From Littorina saxatilis (taxonomy: Eukaryota; Mollusca; Gastropoda; Littorinimorpha; Littorinidae): 64,000 nt of DNA. Each line of letters opens with the position of its first letter. The stretch's first letter is position 1. Both the position numbers and the translations under genes were made by a program. Location of the stretch: positions 54,734,628 to 54,798,627 of the forward strand of contig NC_090260.1 in NCBI RefSeq assembly GCF_037325665.1, given 5' to 3'. Of this stretch, positions 10,265-25,360 are shown piece after piece. Below the pieces are notes generated by a model, which was given only the letters and a program-made list of their open reading frames with translations, did no database searches and had not been told where the DNA came from.

Positions 10265-12030
10265 AAGTCAAGTCAAGTCAATATTTTATTTCAAAAGGGT
10301 AACATAAATTCTAAAAATAAAAAAAAAATAAAAATAATAATAACACAAATTGCGATTAATACGACAAAAAGATATGTACTCAAATATCCACCCTTCCTAA
10401 ACACAATAATGTTACTTTTACTCATGTTTACCTTTAAATGAAGAGAGGACACTGCCCTGCGTAAATTATTTAACTGAGTCTGTAGACCCACAACAGTCTC
10501 TGATAACAACAATAAATCATCAGCAACCAAAAACATAAACAATTTCAAATAACCATCAGTAAATGTGGCACCACGTCTTCCATTCTCAATTATCTCAAGT
10601 GGTAACTCATTAATAAAGAGAGAAAATAAAACTGGGCTACAAACATTGCCCTGTTTAACACCAAATGTACAATTAATATAATCCGTCAACTTTGCTCCAC
10701 ATCTCACTTTTACTTTTACATTATCATACATACTCTTCACACATCTAAAGAGTTTCCCTTTTATACCATTGTTTAACAGAATTGGCCAGAGCAAAGCTCT
10801 GTTGATGGAATCAAACGCCTTCTCAAAATCAATAAAAGCAACATACAGCTTACGATTCAAAGAAAATTGTTTCTGTACAAAGGCCAAAAGTGTAAACATA
10901 TGATCAATAGTGGAATAATTCTTCTTAAAACCAGCTTGATATTCCCCCGTACTGTTATTACATTCAATCCATTCTTGCAACCTGTTATTAATCACAGTAC
11001 TATAGACCTTGCTACTAACATTACACAGCGAAATTCCAGGATAATTATTTGGATCACTCACATCGCCTTTCTTAAACAAAGGGATAACAATTGACTCTGT
11101 TCAACTTTCAGGAAATACACCTTTGGAAAACAAAAAATTAAACAAGTGTACCAAAAAGTCAATCCCTGGAGAATAAACATTTTTCAACAGTTCTCCTATT
11201 ATTCCATCAGGCCCAGCAGACTTTTGAGGTTTTAACTTTCTCATTGCAATCAAAACTTCTTCTTTTAAAATAGTACGATTCAAAATACCTTCATCGTCTT
11301 CATATTCAATTTCTTCAGCCTCAATTACATATTTTTCCAATAATACTTTGAAATGCTGAAACCAGGTATCAACTGGTATGTTGTTCTTTATTTGTTTTCG
11401 TTTTGAGGATAATTTATGCATTATATTCCAAAATTCTTGTTGATCATTTACAGATTCAATACGTGTTTGTAATGTCAAATCATTATACAATCTTTTCTTT
11501 CTTTCTTACATGTTTTTATATTCCCGTCTGGCTAAACAATAAACATTGCGAGCGTGAATGTCTTCAGGCTGATTACATCTGCTTAACAATCTCCATACAT
11601 TTTTTCGGGTTACTCTGCACTCTTGATCGAACCAATCATCCGATTGATTATTTGACTTCAAATAAATTCTGTTCTTCATGCAGTCAGCACTTTCCTTAAC
11701 ACAAGTGTTAAATAGTTCCAAAGCTCCATTCATATCAGATTCAATCAAATTTTGGGCAGACTCTAACCTTGCACACATATCATCTGCACACATCAAATTC
11801 ACATACGTTTCCGCCTTCCCGCTATCCCAAACATACTTTTCAAGAAAGCAGTCTGCATTCTCACGCGTATCGTGATAAACATTATCACATGGGAACGTAA
11901 CATGAAATTCAACTGGCATATGATACTCAATCCGGCCAGCCACCAACAGTTCGCTCGAAGACAGAGTAATTGCAAATAAATCATTAGACAGCAAAAAATA
12001 ATCATTAACACTACTCCCCCTCTCTGACAT
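10265..12030 (-). mobile_element. LINE fragment with endonuclease end and reverse transcriptase
   Basis: The minus strand carries, from right to left, the end of an endonuclease domain (NDYFLLSNDLF, then MPVEFHVTF). It is followed by a linker (QKSAGPDGIIGELLK) and a reverse transcriptase with YPGISLCNVSSKVY, YVAFIDFEKAFDS, GVKQGNVCSPVLFSLFINEL and the catalytic FLVADDLLLL. At least one frame break separates the 12030-11506, 11490-11101 and 11079-10291 frames. The C-terminal third is missing; the frame runs into an AT-rich 3' end with AATAAA and a (TTGAC)n tail near 10265. Its 5' truncation point abuts the (AG)n tract at 12036. The clade is not settled. Confidence 0.75.
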
Positions 12031-12034
12031 GTAC

Positions 12035-15011
<2,977 letters not shown>

Positions 15012-15859
15012 CAAGTCGCGTAAGGCGAAAATACAACATTTAGTCAAGTAGCTGTCGAAGTCACAGAATGAAACTGAACGCAATGCAACGCAGCAAGACC
15101 GTATACTCGTAGCATCGTCAGTCCACCGCTCACGGCAAAGACAGTGATATTGACAAGAAGAGCGGGGTAGTAGTTGCGCTGAGAAGGATAGCATGCTTTT
15201 ATGTACCTCTCTTCGTTTTAACTTTCTGAGCGTGTTTTTAATCCAAACATATCATATCTATATGTTTTCGGAATCAGGAACCGACAAGGAATAAGATGAA
15301 AGTGTTTCTAAATTGATTTCGAAAATTTAATTTTGATAATTTTTATATATTTAATTTTCAGAGCTTGTTTTTAATCCAAATATAACATATTTATATGTTT
15401 TTGGAATCAGCAAATGATGGAGAATAAGATGAACGTAAATTTGGATCGGTATATATATATATATATTTTTTTTTTTTACAATGTTCTGATTTTTAATGAC
15501 CAAAGTCATCATATAATTGTTGAGCCACCAAGCTGAAATGCAATACCGAAGTCCGGGCTTCGTCGAAGATTACTTGACCAAAATTTCAACCAATTTGGTT
15601 AAAAAATGAGGGCGTGACGGTGCCGCCTCAACTTTCACGAAAAGCCGGATATGACGTCATCAAAGACATTTATCAAAAAAAATGAAAAAGATGTTCGGGG
15701 ATATCATTCCCAGGAATTCTCATGTCAAATTTCATAAAGATCGGTCCAGTAGTTTGGTCTGAATCGCTCTACACGCACGCACACACGCACACACACATAC
15801 ACCACGACCCTTGTTTCCCCCTCTATGTTAAAACATTTAGTCAAAACTTGACTAAATGT
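15012..15859 (+). repeat. ~850-bp family, copy B, uninterrupted
   Basis: Starts CAAGTCGCGTAAGGCG and ends in the palindrome ACATTTAGTCAA/TTGACTAAATGT. It has a short (AC)n-type tract before the right end. This copy has no insertions and defines the layout used here for the family. No transposase or reverse transcriptase frame is present, so the family is non-autonomous. Confidence 0.9.
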
Positions 15860-16449
15860 AAAAACACCGTGCTCTTGCAGACAAATTATCAGAGATAACA
15901 TGCCGTGATGTTTGTACATTTTTAATCTGTTTTTATTTGCCACTGTGCCAAACGTTGATCACCATTAACAGGAGCAGAACGATGAAATGAGATTTTATCA
16001 CATGGCCTGATTGTTGGCTCTGTAACCTTAGTACGCTGCGTATTCAATGTTTACAGAGCCTCATTTTTGTATTTTTCCAAGATCGGTTGCAAACATAGTT
16101 TGAATTCATCCGCAAACGCCATTGATAACACAAACAACACCTTTATTCTTTTCCAAATATAAAAGCCAAAATGACACTTACAAATACATGTAAACTTGCT
16201 CAACGATGAGAACAATTATAAATTTATTGTTAGGCAGAATTTTAAAAAATATCTTTCAAGGAGCAGTGTTTTTTAGAAAAAAAAAGAAAAGCAATCAAAG
16301 GGGAAACTCTTCTTGTCAAAGCCTCTGTCGTGCAATTACTAGTCATTCAAAGAAAATGTATTTAATTCAAATACTGCTAACAAGTTTCAGCATGTATTCA
16401 CTATCATTGCGGGGTTACCGGAACATTGACAATGACGAAAGAAAGATTA
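15860..16449. other. Unassigned sequence
   Basis: No gene or repeat recognised; AT-rich. Confidence 0.4.
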
Positions 16450-16498
16450 TGTGTGTGTGTGCGCGCGCGCGTGTGTGTGTGTGTGCGTGTGTGTGTGC

Positions 16499-16571
<73 letters not shown>
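16450..16571. repeat. (GT)n microsatellite
   Basis: GT tract with GC interruptions at its left end. Confidence 0.95.
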
Positions 16572-16573
<2 letters not shown>

Positions 16574-16574
16574 C

Positions 16575-16686
16575 ATGTTTGAATTTATTCGGATTTTGTT
16601 CTCTTTTCTTGTTTGTATTGTGATTATGTAAGTGTAAAGCGCTCTGGGCTCGTCACCACGAGGTTTACGCGCTATATAAGTAATCG

Positions 16687-16717
<31 letters not shown>

Positions 16718-16720
16718 CAA
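16575..16720 (+). mobile_element. L2-type LINE 3' end, 5'-truncated
   Basis: GTAAAGCGCTCTGGGCTCG followed by TTACGCGCTATATAAGTAATC and an (ATT)n tail. This stem-and-tail is the same 3' end as in the full-length LINE at 2704-6746, and a (GT)n tract precedes it in both. It is either a strongly truncated LINE or a SINE that uses the same tail. Confidence 0.65.
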
Positions 16721-16896
16721 AAGGGTGCAGTTGATTTAAGCAATATTTCGGCATACTGTCATAGACTCTTTGCTGCACCTACCCTCAACAATGACGGTGT
16801 GGGTAACTTTGCGCCGTCGAATCAGTCAACTAAACTGAAAGACATTTGACATTGTTTGCATCTGTAATTTAATGTGTGGTTTATTTTCCTTCTCAG

Positions 16897-17072
16897 ATAA
16901 CAGGACATATATACATGTCGCACATTGTCAAAGTGATGTTTTTGCTAAATTCATATATTTGCTGATGGACATGGGCCAGAAAGTGTATGTAGCTCTAAGA
17001 GCACATAACCGTTATCTGCCAGATCTAGAACTGAAAGAACGCCTTTGGCACCGTGTCATACATCTGCATTAA
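16897..17072 (+). CDS. Candidate terminal exon of an unknown host gene
   Basis: A strong acceptor with a pyrimidine tract (TTATTTTCCTTCTCAG) is followed by an open frame NRTYIHVAHCQSDVFAKFIY, then LLMDMGQKVYVALRAHNRYL and PDLELKERLWHRVIHLH, and a TAA. The composition is protein-like and unlike the surrounding repeats. The first two bases complete a codon from an earlier exon, which should lie to the left but was not found. No family is recognised. Confidence 0.4.
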
Positions 17073-17847
17073 GCTGCAAAGACAGCCAAACAAAAGACCC
17101 ATAAACACACGCGCACAAATCATACACATCCCCCGACACATTGAAAGAATAACAGGAAAAAGGTAAATGAACCCTACACACATATTTGTTTTAAACAACC
17201 CCTGTGAAATCTCAAAATAGAAGAAAGTTTGTGTTCCGTCGTGTATTTTGAGCGTGCATCATCATCTAGAAAATCGTAGTTAACTGTGTTTTGTTTTTAA
17301 AGATTAAGAGATGCTGACCGATTAATGGTCTGTCTGGGAAATGGAACATGAACTTCAATCTCTTATATTATTCAAAACCGAATCAGAAATTTGCGGCCCT
17401 ATGCTCCACAGGGAGTCTACAGGAATAAGTCAAGTAAGTCAGAATCAGCAAATACAACATAACCCAACCAACTTGCATACTTTGCACTTTACTGTGTCAC
17501 AAGGTATGTCACGGGATCAATAACAGGTTGTGTTGTTCAATGTAAACGCGTTACGGTGTAAGAAAAAGTATATACAAATGGGAAAATGCAGTGTATTCGT
17601 TTTGTGTAGGGTAATCAACTAAATGACATGCGTCATCCAGCAAACCACTCGATAGTGAGTCATCAGGAACAAGTCATTGATTGAAAGCCTGTCACAGCTT
17701 GTCTCTCATGAGGACACATTTTCCCCAGCAAAAGGGTATTATGAATAATGAACATCACGCGGTGATCACGCTATATATGGTGTGACACTGCCATGATTTT
17801 ATTAACCGATTTGCCTCAACCTGTGGGAGACAATTAAACAACCAACT
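17073..17847. other. Unassigned sequence
   Basis: No gene or repeat recognised. It might include the 3' UTR of the exon ending at 17072, but no clear AATAAA is seen nearby. Confidence 0.35.
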
Positions 17848-17917
17848 GTGTGTGTGTGTGTGTGTGTGGTAGCATGTGTGACCGTGTGTGTGACCGTGTG
17901 TGTGTGTGTGCGCTTGC
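17848..17917. repeat. (GT)n microsatellite, interrupted
   Basis: GT tract broken by GACC-type interruptions. Confidence 0.9.
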
Positions 17918-17931
17918 GTGTGATTTGTAAA

Positions 17932-18015
17932 ATAATAATAATAATAATAAAGTGTATTTATATTGCGCCTATCCCTTACAAAAATCAAAAATATTTGGCT
18001 CTAAGCGCATTACAA
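17932..18015 (-). mobile_element. L2-type tail of a retroposon, minus strand
   Basis: (AAT)n followed by AAAGTGTATTTATATTGCGCC and CTCTAAGCGC. Reversed, this is the GCGC...ATATAAATA(ATT)n tail shared by L2-type LINEs and SINEs. The upstream body, to the right, is not recognisable. Confidence 0.45.
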
Positions 18016-18600
<585 letters not shown>

Positions 18601-18717
18601 GCTTACATGCGTGAATGTCTGTGCGGGCGGGTTTGTGTGTGAACATTAGAGAAAAACAGAGACAGAGACAAACAGACAGAGACAGATGAACAGTATAAAT
18701 AGTATAAATGCAAACAA

Positions 18718-18835
<118 letters not shown>

Positions 18836-18904
18836 GCAAGAGCTCGTTGAAAACTATAAATCTGCAACAAGCACAACAACGACGATAGCGCCAATCATTG
18901 ACCA

Positions 18905-18984
18905 TAATTATACATACATACACCACAAACCTCGTTTCGATTCATCGTCTATGTTAAATCATTAGTGAAAACTTGACTAAAATG
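18905..18984 (+). repeat. Right-end fragment of the ~850-bp family
   Basis: CATACACCACAAACCTCGTT, then GTGAAAACTTGACTAAAATGT, matches the last ~80 bases of the family with a few changes. Confidence 0.7.
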
Positions 18985-19516
18985 TAAAAACACACCATAC
19001 AGTTCAACACAGCCAAAACTCACCCATGATGAATTCACAAACAAAACTAATGCAATGTAGGACTGTCACGTTCGAAAGAAAAGTTCCTTGTACATAAAGA
19101 CACGATCACGACACCGTTGAAAGCGGCTGCATGATGTGTTCAAAGACAAATAAACGATGATGTCAAAGACAATATAAGTTTACTGAATTATGAAGCGGAT
19201 CTTTATTTAGAAAGGTGACTCATCATGGAAACACCGTGCAAGAAATGACCATCCATGCACATATCATTACTACCATTTAATAACCATTAACTACATAAAC
19301 AAAATCCAAGTCAGGGTGTTGATGTGTGCAATGTTAACAATTCGAGCAATGGTCTTACATTATAGAACAAGCCCGCCCAAATCTGAGACGGTGAGGCCAA
19401 GTAGGCTTCAAACAGCTAGAATGATAAGGACACACAACGTAACTTTATGAGTTGACTTCAACTGGAATCTGGCATCGCAGAGCAATAGGGCCACGCACAC
19501 AGTGTATAGTATCGGC
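18985..19516. other. Unassigned sequence
   Basis: No gene or repeat recognised. Confidence 0.4.
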
Positions 19517-19528
19517 TACCAAACGGTT

Positions 19529-19939
19529 TTCTTTCTTTATTTGGTGTTTAACGTCGTTTTCAACCATTCAAGGTTATATCGCGACTGGGAAAGGGGGGCG
19601 ATGGGATAGGGGAAAGGGGGGAGATGAGATAGAGCCACTTGTTAAGTGTTTCTTGTTCACAAAAGCACTAACCAAAAAATGCTCCAGGGGCTTGCAACGT
19701 AGTACAATATATGACCTTACTGGGAGAATGCAAGTTTCCAGTACAAAGGACTTAACATTTCTTACATACTGCTTGACTACAATCTTTACAAACATTGACT
19801 ATATTCTATACAAGAAACACTTAACAAGGGTAAAAGGAGAAACAGAACCGTTAGTCGCCTCTTACGACATGCTGGGGAGCATCGGGTAAATTCTTTCTCG
19901 TCCCAACCAATATGGGACCCCCCTAACCTGCGGGGGGGT
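19529..19939 (-). mobile_element. SINE-like retroposon with a 12-bp target duplication
   Basis: Flanked by TACCAAACGGTT at 19517-19528 and 19940-19951. On the minus strand it begins CCCCCCCGCAGGTTAGGGGG and ends in ACGTTAAACACCAAATAAAG followed by an AAAG-type tail. The A-rich tail and target duplication show insertion by LINE-type retroposition. No tRNA-like head is visible, so the promoter source is unknown. Confidence 0.75.
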
Positions 19940-19951
19940 TACCAAACGGTT

Positions 19952-20387
19952 GCCAACTTCCTCATGCAACGGTTGACATTTTGAAAACGCTAGATAAAAC
20001 GTGCTTGTTGAACACTAGCATAACCTAAAAGTGTCATCAGCATTAACAAAAACAAATCAAAATGTTTGCTCAAAAAGGGTCTTGGTGCCAGAGTCTCAGC
20101 CTGCTGCATGCAACGGTACTAAGTCATTAAACATAACGCGCAGATTGTCCAGTGTAGGGACTGCACATACTCAGGTAACAAAATCAAATCAGAATCACTC
20201 ATTACACACAAAAAAACCGAATTTTCTGGTCCAGCCCGGCTGTCATTGTGCAGAATCATACAACCGTATAATGTCAGTTAACCATGACACGGGACACAGA
20301 GGCACCACCCGCAGTCATACTCAGACGTGCGAGCACATAATCGCACCCCCCACCCTCCCCTACACACACATACAAAAACGAAACACA
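19952..20387. other. Unassigned sequence
   Basis: No gene or repeat recognised. Confidence 0.4.
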
Positions 20388-20406
20388 CACACACACATTC
20401 ACACAT

Positions 20407-20464
<58 letters not shown>

Positions 20465-20524
20465 TCACACACACACATACACACACAGACACACAAACTC
20501 ACACATACACACGCACAAATACAC

Positions 20525-20558
<34 letters not shown>

Positions 20559-20575
20559 GCATGCACACACACACA
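20388..20575. repeat. (CA)n microsatellite, interrupted
   Basis: CA-rich tract of about 190 bases with several TA and GA interruptions. Confidence 0.95.
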
Positions 20576-20709
20576 AACTCGTTCTGTGTCTCCCTGCAAT
20601 TCTCTGTCTATCCTTCTCAGCTTCTCTCTCTCTTCAATTCAGGCAAAAAAGTCTTTAACACGTCAGTAGCCACCTCCATTCACCCTAGCACCACATCACC
20701 CGCCCCACG

Positions 20710-21905
20710 TCATTCTGATGCAAAAGAAAGTCCATCATGATTTGGTCTTCTTGCTTTTGGGGGAGAGACATGTGCTTGGTAACACAACGAATCATCCCAG
20801 TCAAACTGTGTTTCAATGACATCCAATGTTTGACAATTGGACAATTCTGCCCATCTCTGCCAGGGTTTGACTTCTTCCGGTTCGTTTTCTTGATTCAGCA
20901 CGTACGATTCTGGCCCATTCTTCCTGATGAAACACACTCCTTTAAACTGTGGCACTGTTACTTGAATGATGTAGCGATCTATCTGACCATGCCTATCTGG
21001 TAACGGGATAAACTTCACTGTTCCAACCGACCTTTTGTTGTCAGCATCGTTTGGTTGAGTTTGTCCAACCCACAGCAAATCACTTGCCCGTTCGTCAAAG
21101 CTTTCTTTCATTCTGCACATAAAATTATGACTCTGCAAATGACTCAGCGCAACGCCTTCAGATATGAACTTTCTGATCTGTTTCTTTTGTTCGTGAATAC
21201 CAAAGTATACTAGTCCACCACCAGGAACTTTTGACAAAGCGGAAATGTATTCTCCAAGCTTATGAAAGTTCCACATACTGTCGCCTAATTGTTGTTGGGT
21301 ATGCTTGTACCCAATTCGTTTTGCCTGAAGCCTCTTGTCTTCCTGAAAACGCACAGTTTGTCCATTACCCTCAAGTGGTATACGTATTTCTTGGTTTAGT
21401 TTGAAATCGTTATCTGACGGCAGATCGTCTTGCGATATGCTTGTACACACAGAGCTGTCCTCAGCCTTGTTAAATATGTACTGCATTGTAGAGTGAGATG
21501 GGTGTCTGTCAAGTCCGCTGTCCAGGGATAGGCTTGAATGGAAGGCATTCGTTCTTAAGATGCCTGTGTCATCATTGTGTGGCTCAACACGAACACGAAA
21601 ATGATGGTCGTCGAGTTTTTTTCGTTCAAAAATGTCATGGTATGGCAAATGGTCAGGAGCAAGTTTCCTAATTGTGTCGTTCCATTTGTTGTCAAGACTG
21701 TTCAGGATGGCAATGTCATCTACGTGAAAGATGACGGCAATTGTTTCCTGCATATTTAACAAGGCGCAAAACAGTGCTGTGAAAGCAATCTTTTCCATCT
21801 CAGTACAAATGTTCCCCGTTTGTCCCAAAATATCTGCGATGACGATGTCAGACATAATAATCTGGATAGCACTTGATGGAAACTTCTCGGGACATAAACG
21901 GCATT
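20710..21905 (-). CDS. Schlafen-like protein, large terminal exon
   Basis: One minus-strand frame of about 398 codons ends at a TGA at 20710. It is preceded by the acceptor GGTTGGTTTCAG, so I take the exon to start at 21905, with its first two bases completing a codon. An in-frame ATG near 21857 is an alternative start. About residues 25-125 (MEKIAFTALFCALLN ... FHVDDIAILNSLDNKW) and 195-345 look like two AlbA_2-type lobes. The second has EYISALSKVPGGGLVYFGI, VKFIPLP, DRYIIQVTVP and a closing PESYVLNQ. Schlafen proteins have this double lobe and act on RNA or nucleic acid. Neither the catalytic acidic residues nor a helicase domain can be confirmed. Upstream exons must lie to the right. The family call is by motif only. 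Confidence 0.5.
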
Positions 21906-22189
21906 CTGAAACCAACCATAGAGAAATAAGTTATTGCTATAGTATTATAGCCGCTGAACCATATGATACAATTATCATGTACATATGTAATTACTGTCTT
22001 TTGTTTAATCCTTAGGGTCAGAGATAGCACAACATATTTGTCCAAAAACGTATTTTGGGTTCTCAGCATGTTTAGGTACTTAGAATACCATAGAACGTCG
22101 CAATGTGACACCATTATCTCTGCCTTTCAAAAATGACGTCATTTGCAATTGCATACTGGATGTGACGTTCTCTCACTTAGTGAAACAGA
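21906..22189. other. Intron or upstream sequence of the Schlafen-like exon
   Basis: No repeat recognised. It contains one palindromic CRE-like TGACGTCA near 22133. Confidence 0.35.
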
Positions 22190-23388
22190 GCTTTGAAGCA
22201 AAAGGTTTAAAGTGTAATATCCATTCAACGAATATTTTCAATCTCTAACACATTAAAACTATATATTTTTTTTAATCAGAAAATGCCAAGGAATAGACGA
22301 ATGACAATGATATTTGTTTTGTTCCAAAAACAAAAAATTGGTGATTAAACGGTTTTCTTCACTTTTAAGCAAATTTGTCAATCATTCTCAACAAAACTAT
22401 ATATGTTAGGATAAAAGAAGCAATAAGGAATATAATGATACCAATTTCGCAAATCAAATTCCGATTTTTTGTTAAAATGAAAAATAGGCAACATTTGAAT
22501 GGACATTTCATAAACATTTCATGATCTGGGTGGCCGAGTGGTAACGCACTTGAGCTCGGAAGCGAGAGTTTGCGAGTTCGACCCTGGGTCAGGGCGTTAG
22601 CAATTTTCTCCCCCCTGTCCTAACCTAGGTGGTGGGTTCAAGTGCTAGTCTTTCTGATGAGACGACAAACCGAGGTCCCTTCGTGTACACTACATTGGGG
22701 TGTGCACGTTAAAGATCCCACGATTGACAAAAGGGTCTTTCCTGGCAAAAATGTATAGGCATAGATAAAAATATCCACCAAAATACCCGTGTGACTTGGA
22801 ATACTAGGCCGTGAAAAGTAGGATATGCGCCGAAATGGCTGTGATCTGCTGGCCGATGTGAATGCGTGATGTATTGTTTAAAAAAAAAAATTCATCTCAC
22901 ACGGCATAAATAAATCCCTGCGCCTTGAATATGTGCGCGATATAAATTGCATAAAATAAAAATAACAAGTAAAAAAATAAATCCCTGCGCTTAGAACTGT
23001 ACCCACGGAATACGCGCGATATAAGCCTCATATTGATTGATTGATTGAAACAACATTTTTAATTACCAAGCTGAAATGCAATCCAATATTCCTGACCGAG
23101 TAAAAGATTATGTGACAATTGCAAGATACTTTTTGAAAAAAATAAAGCTGTGACAGCGCAGCCTCCAATTTTGCAACGGACATACATGACGTCATTAAAT
23201 AACCTTATCACAAATCGGAGAAAAAAACACAAGGAAATGCCCTCAAAAATGCGTAAATCAATTTTCATACAAATTCGTTCAGTGTTTTTTTTAGATATGC
23301 TCTGCACAGACAGGCACACATACCCTATGGAGATAAATCTCACACTCAGCCCTCGTAAAATCATTCAGTGAAGTATTGACTGAATGTA
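22190..23388 (+). repeat. Diverged member of the ~850-bp family, split by a SINE
   Basis: The left part has AATCAGAAAATGCCAAGGAA, which matches the internal GGAATCAGGAACCGACAAGG region. The right part has CCAAGCTGAAATGCAATCC and CTGTGACAGCGCAGCCTCC, and ends GTATTGACTGAATGTAAAC. It is clearly older than copies A-H. A tRNA-headed SINE interrupts it at 22520-23051. Confidence 0.6.
22520..23051 (+). mobile_element. tRNA-headed SINE (tRNA-Ser/Leu-like head)
   Basis: Target duplication AACATTT at 22513-22519 and 23052-23058. The head has an A box in GGTGGCCGAGTGGTAACGC and a B box in GCGAGTTCGACCCTGGG. The body contains GTGTGCACGTTAAAGATCCC, and the 3' end is CGCGATATAAGCCTCATATTG with an (ATTG)n tail. 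The same body and tail occur in the minus-strand SINE at 24619-25040 with a different head. Confidence 0.85.
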
Positions 23389-23409
23389 AACACGAGTAAT
23401 ACTCCGCAA

Positions 23410-23610
23410 ACTTGAAATGAACATTTTATAAACCAATGTGTTAGGTACCAAATGTGAAATGCCATCCTATAGTCCAAAACGAGTCAAAGATATTGTGGCA
23501 CAAATATCAATAAAAATTGAATTAGAGAAATATGGTTATGACAGTGCGGCATCACCTTTTCCAAAACGGCAAACATGGGGTCATCAAAAACCATACTACA
23601 AAAACAACAA
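23410..23610 (+). repeat. Second diverged fragment of the ~850-bp family
   Basis: GTGAAATGCCATCCTATAGTC followed by GGTTATGACAGTGCGGCATC and GGCAAACATGGGGTCATC aligns by eye to the AAATGCAATACCGAAG ... GTGACAGTGCCGCCTC ... ATATGACGTCATC stretch of the family. Confidence 0.5.
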
Positions 23611-23691
23611 AGAACAACAACGTATCGGGTTATTATCTGGCAGTTTTCTCATACATTTTGTTTATAATAATCCATCAAGTAATGCTTTTTT

Positions 23692-24564
23692 ACATTTAGT
23701 CAAGTTTTGACTAAATGTTTTAACGTAGAGGGGGGAATCGAGACGAGGGTCGTGGTGTATGTGCGTGTGTGCGTGTGTCTGTCTGTGTGTGTGTGTGTGT
23801 GTGTGTGTAGAGCGATTCAGACTAAACTACTGGACCGATCTTTATGAAATTTGACATGAGAGTTCCTGGTTATGAAATCCCCGAACGTTTTTTTCATTTT
23901 TTTGATAAATGTCTTTGATGACGTCATATCCGGCTTTTCGTGAAAGTTGAGGCGGCACTGTCACGCCCTCATTTTTCAACCAAATTGGTTAAATCTTTGG
24001 TCGGGTAATGTTCGACAAAGCCCGGACTTCAGTATTGCATTTCAGCGTGGTGGCTTAAAAATTAATTAATGACTTTGGTCATTAAAAATCTGAAAATTGT
24101 AAAAAAATATTTCTTTTATAAAACGATCCAAATTTACGTTTATCTTATTCTCCATCATTTGCTGATTCCAAAAACATATAAATATGTTATATTTGGATTA
24201 AAAACAAGCTCTGAAAATTAAATATTATAAAAATTTTTATCAAAATTAAATTTTCCAAATCAATTTAAAAACACTTTCATCTTATTCTTTGTCGGTTCCT
24301 GATTCCAAAAACATATAGATATGATATGTTTGGATTAAAAACACGCTCAGAAAGTTAAAACGAAGAGAGGTACAGAAAAGCGTGCTATCCTTCTTAGCGC
24401 AACTACTACCCCGCTCTTCTTGTCAATTTCACTGCCTATGCCGTGAGCGGTGGACTGACGATGCTACGAGTATACGGTCTTGCTGCGTTGCATTGCGTTC
24501 AGTTTCATTCTGTGAGTTCGACAGCTACTTGACTAAATGTTGTATTTTCGCCTTACGCGACTTG
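23692..24564 (-). repeat. ~850-bp family, copy C
   Basis: Complete copy in reverse orientation: ACATTTAGTCAAGTTTTGAC at the left, a (GT)n tract at about 23760-23808, and GCCTTACGCGACTTG at the right. Confidence 0.92.
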
Positions 24565-24618
24565 TTTTTTTTATTGGGATTGTTGTTTACACACATTCAT
24601 ACACTAACACATACACAT

Positions 24619-25040
24619 ACAATCAATCAATCAATCAATCAATGAGTCTTATATCGCGCATATTCCGTGGGTACAGTTCTAGGCGCTCTGCAGGGATGCC
24701 GTGTGATATGAAATTTTATACGGCCAGTAGATTGCATCCATTTCGGCGCATATTTACCTTTCACGGCCTATTATTCCAAGTCACACGGGTATAGGTAGAC
24801 AATTATTAACTGTGCCTAAGCAATTTTGCCAGGAAAGACCCTTTTGTCAATCGTGGGATCTTTAACGTGCACACCCAATGTAGTGTACACGAGGGGAGGT
24901 TCGGACACCGAAGAGAGTCTGCACACAAAGTTGACTCTGTGAAATAAATTTCCGCCGAACCTGGGATCAAACTCACGCTGACAGCGGCCAACTGAATACA
25001 AATCCAGCGCGCTACCAACTGAGCTATATCCCCGCCCAAT
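24619..25040 (-). mobile_element. tRNA-headed SINE, minus strand
   Basis: Target duplication ACACATACACAT at 24607-24618 and 25041-25052. On the minus strand it starts GGGCGGGGATATAGCTCAGT with an A box (TAGCTCAGTTGGTAGCGC) and a B box near GAGTTTGATCCCAGG. It shares the AACGTGCACACCCAATGTAG body and the CGCGATATAAGACTC(ATTG)n tail with the SINE at 22520-23051. Confidence 0.85.
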
Positions 25041-25130
25041 ACACATACACATGCACTTACATACATACACCCTGGGGGCTTCTTAATCACAGTCAAATAT
25101 TGAGTGAATGTCAGATTAGTTTTTAGGTCA

Positions 25131-25310
25131 GTTTATCCCATGACCCGCCTCTTTGTCTCTGTTAGCTGAGGAGGTGATTATTCTTGATAATCCATCACAA
25201 CCATACGGATAATTCGTCACAACCGAGTCTCGATCTCACCGGTCCTTGGTCATTGTCTTTGATCTCAAGGTACAATTGAATAATTTATAGAGGTCATCTG
25301 CATATTTATC
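25131..25310 (+). repeat. Left arm of a distant inverted repeat
   Basis: About 180 bases match the reverse complement of 30279-30458, roughly five in six positions by eye, with weaker similarity continuing to about 25400. The two arms are 5 kb apart with a LINE and a SINE between them. Confidence 0.75.
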
Positions 25311-25360
25311 GTTAACTCGGAGACTACTTTCTTTAGCAAAACGATTGAAATATCCTGCGG

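Noticed and set aside
24382-24564. A ~60-residue frame repeated almost identically in copies B, C and G of the ~850-bp family
   Set aside because: It starts at a GTG, is absent or broken in the other copies, and its similarity equals that of the surrounding noncoding DNA.
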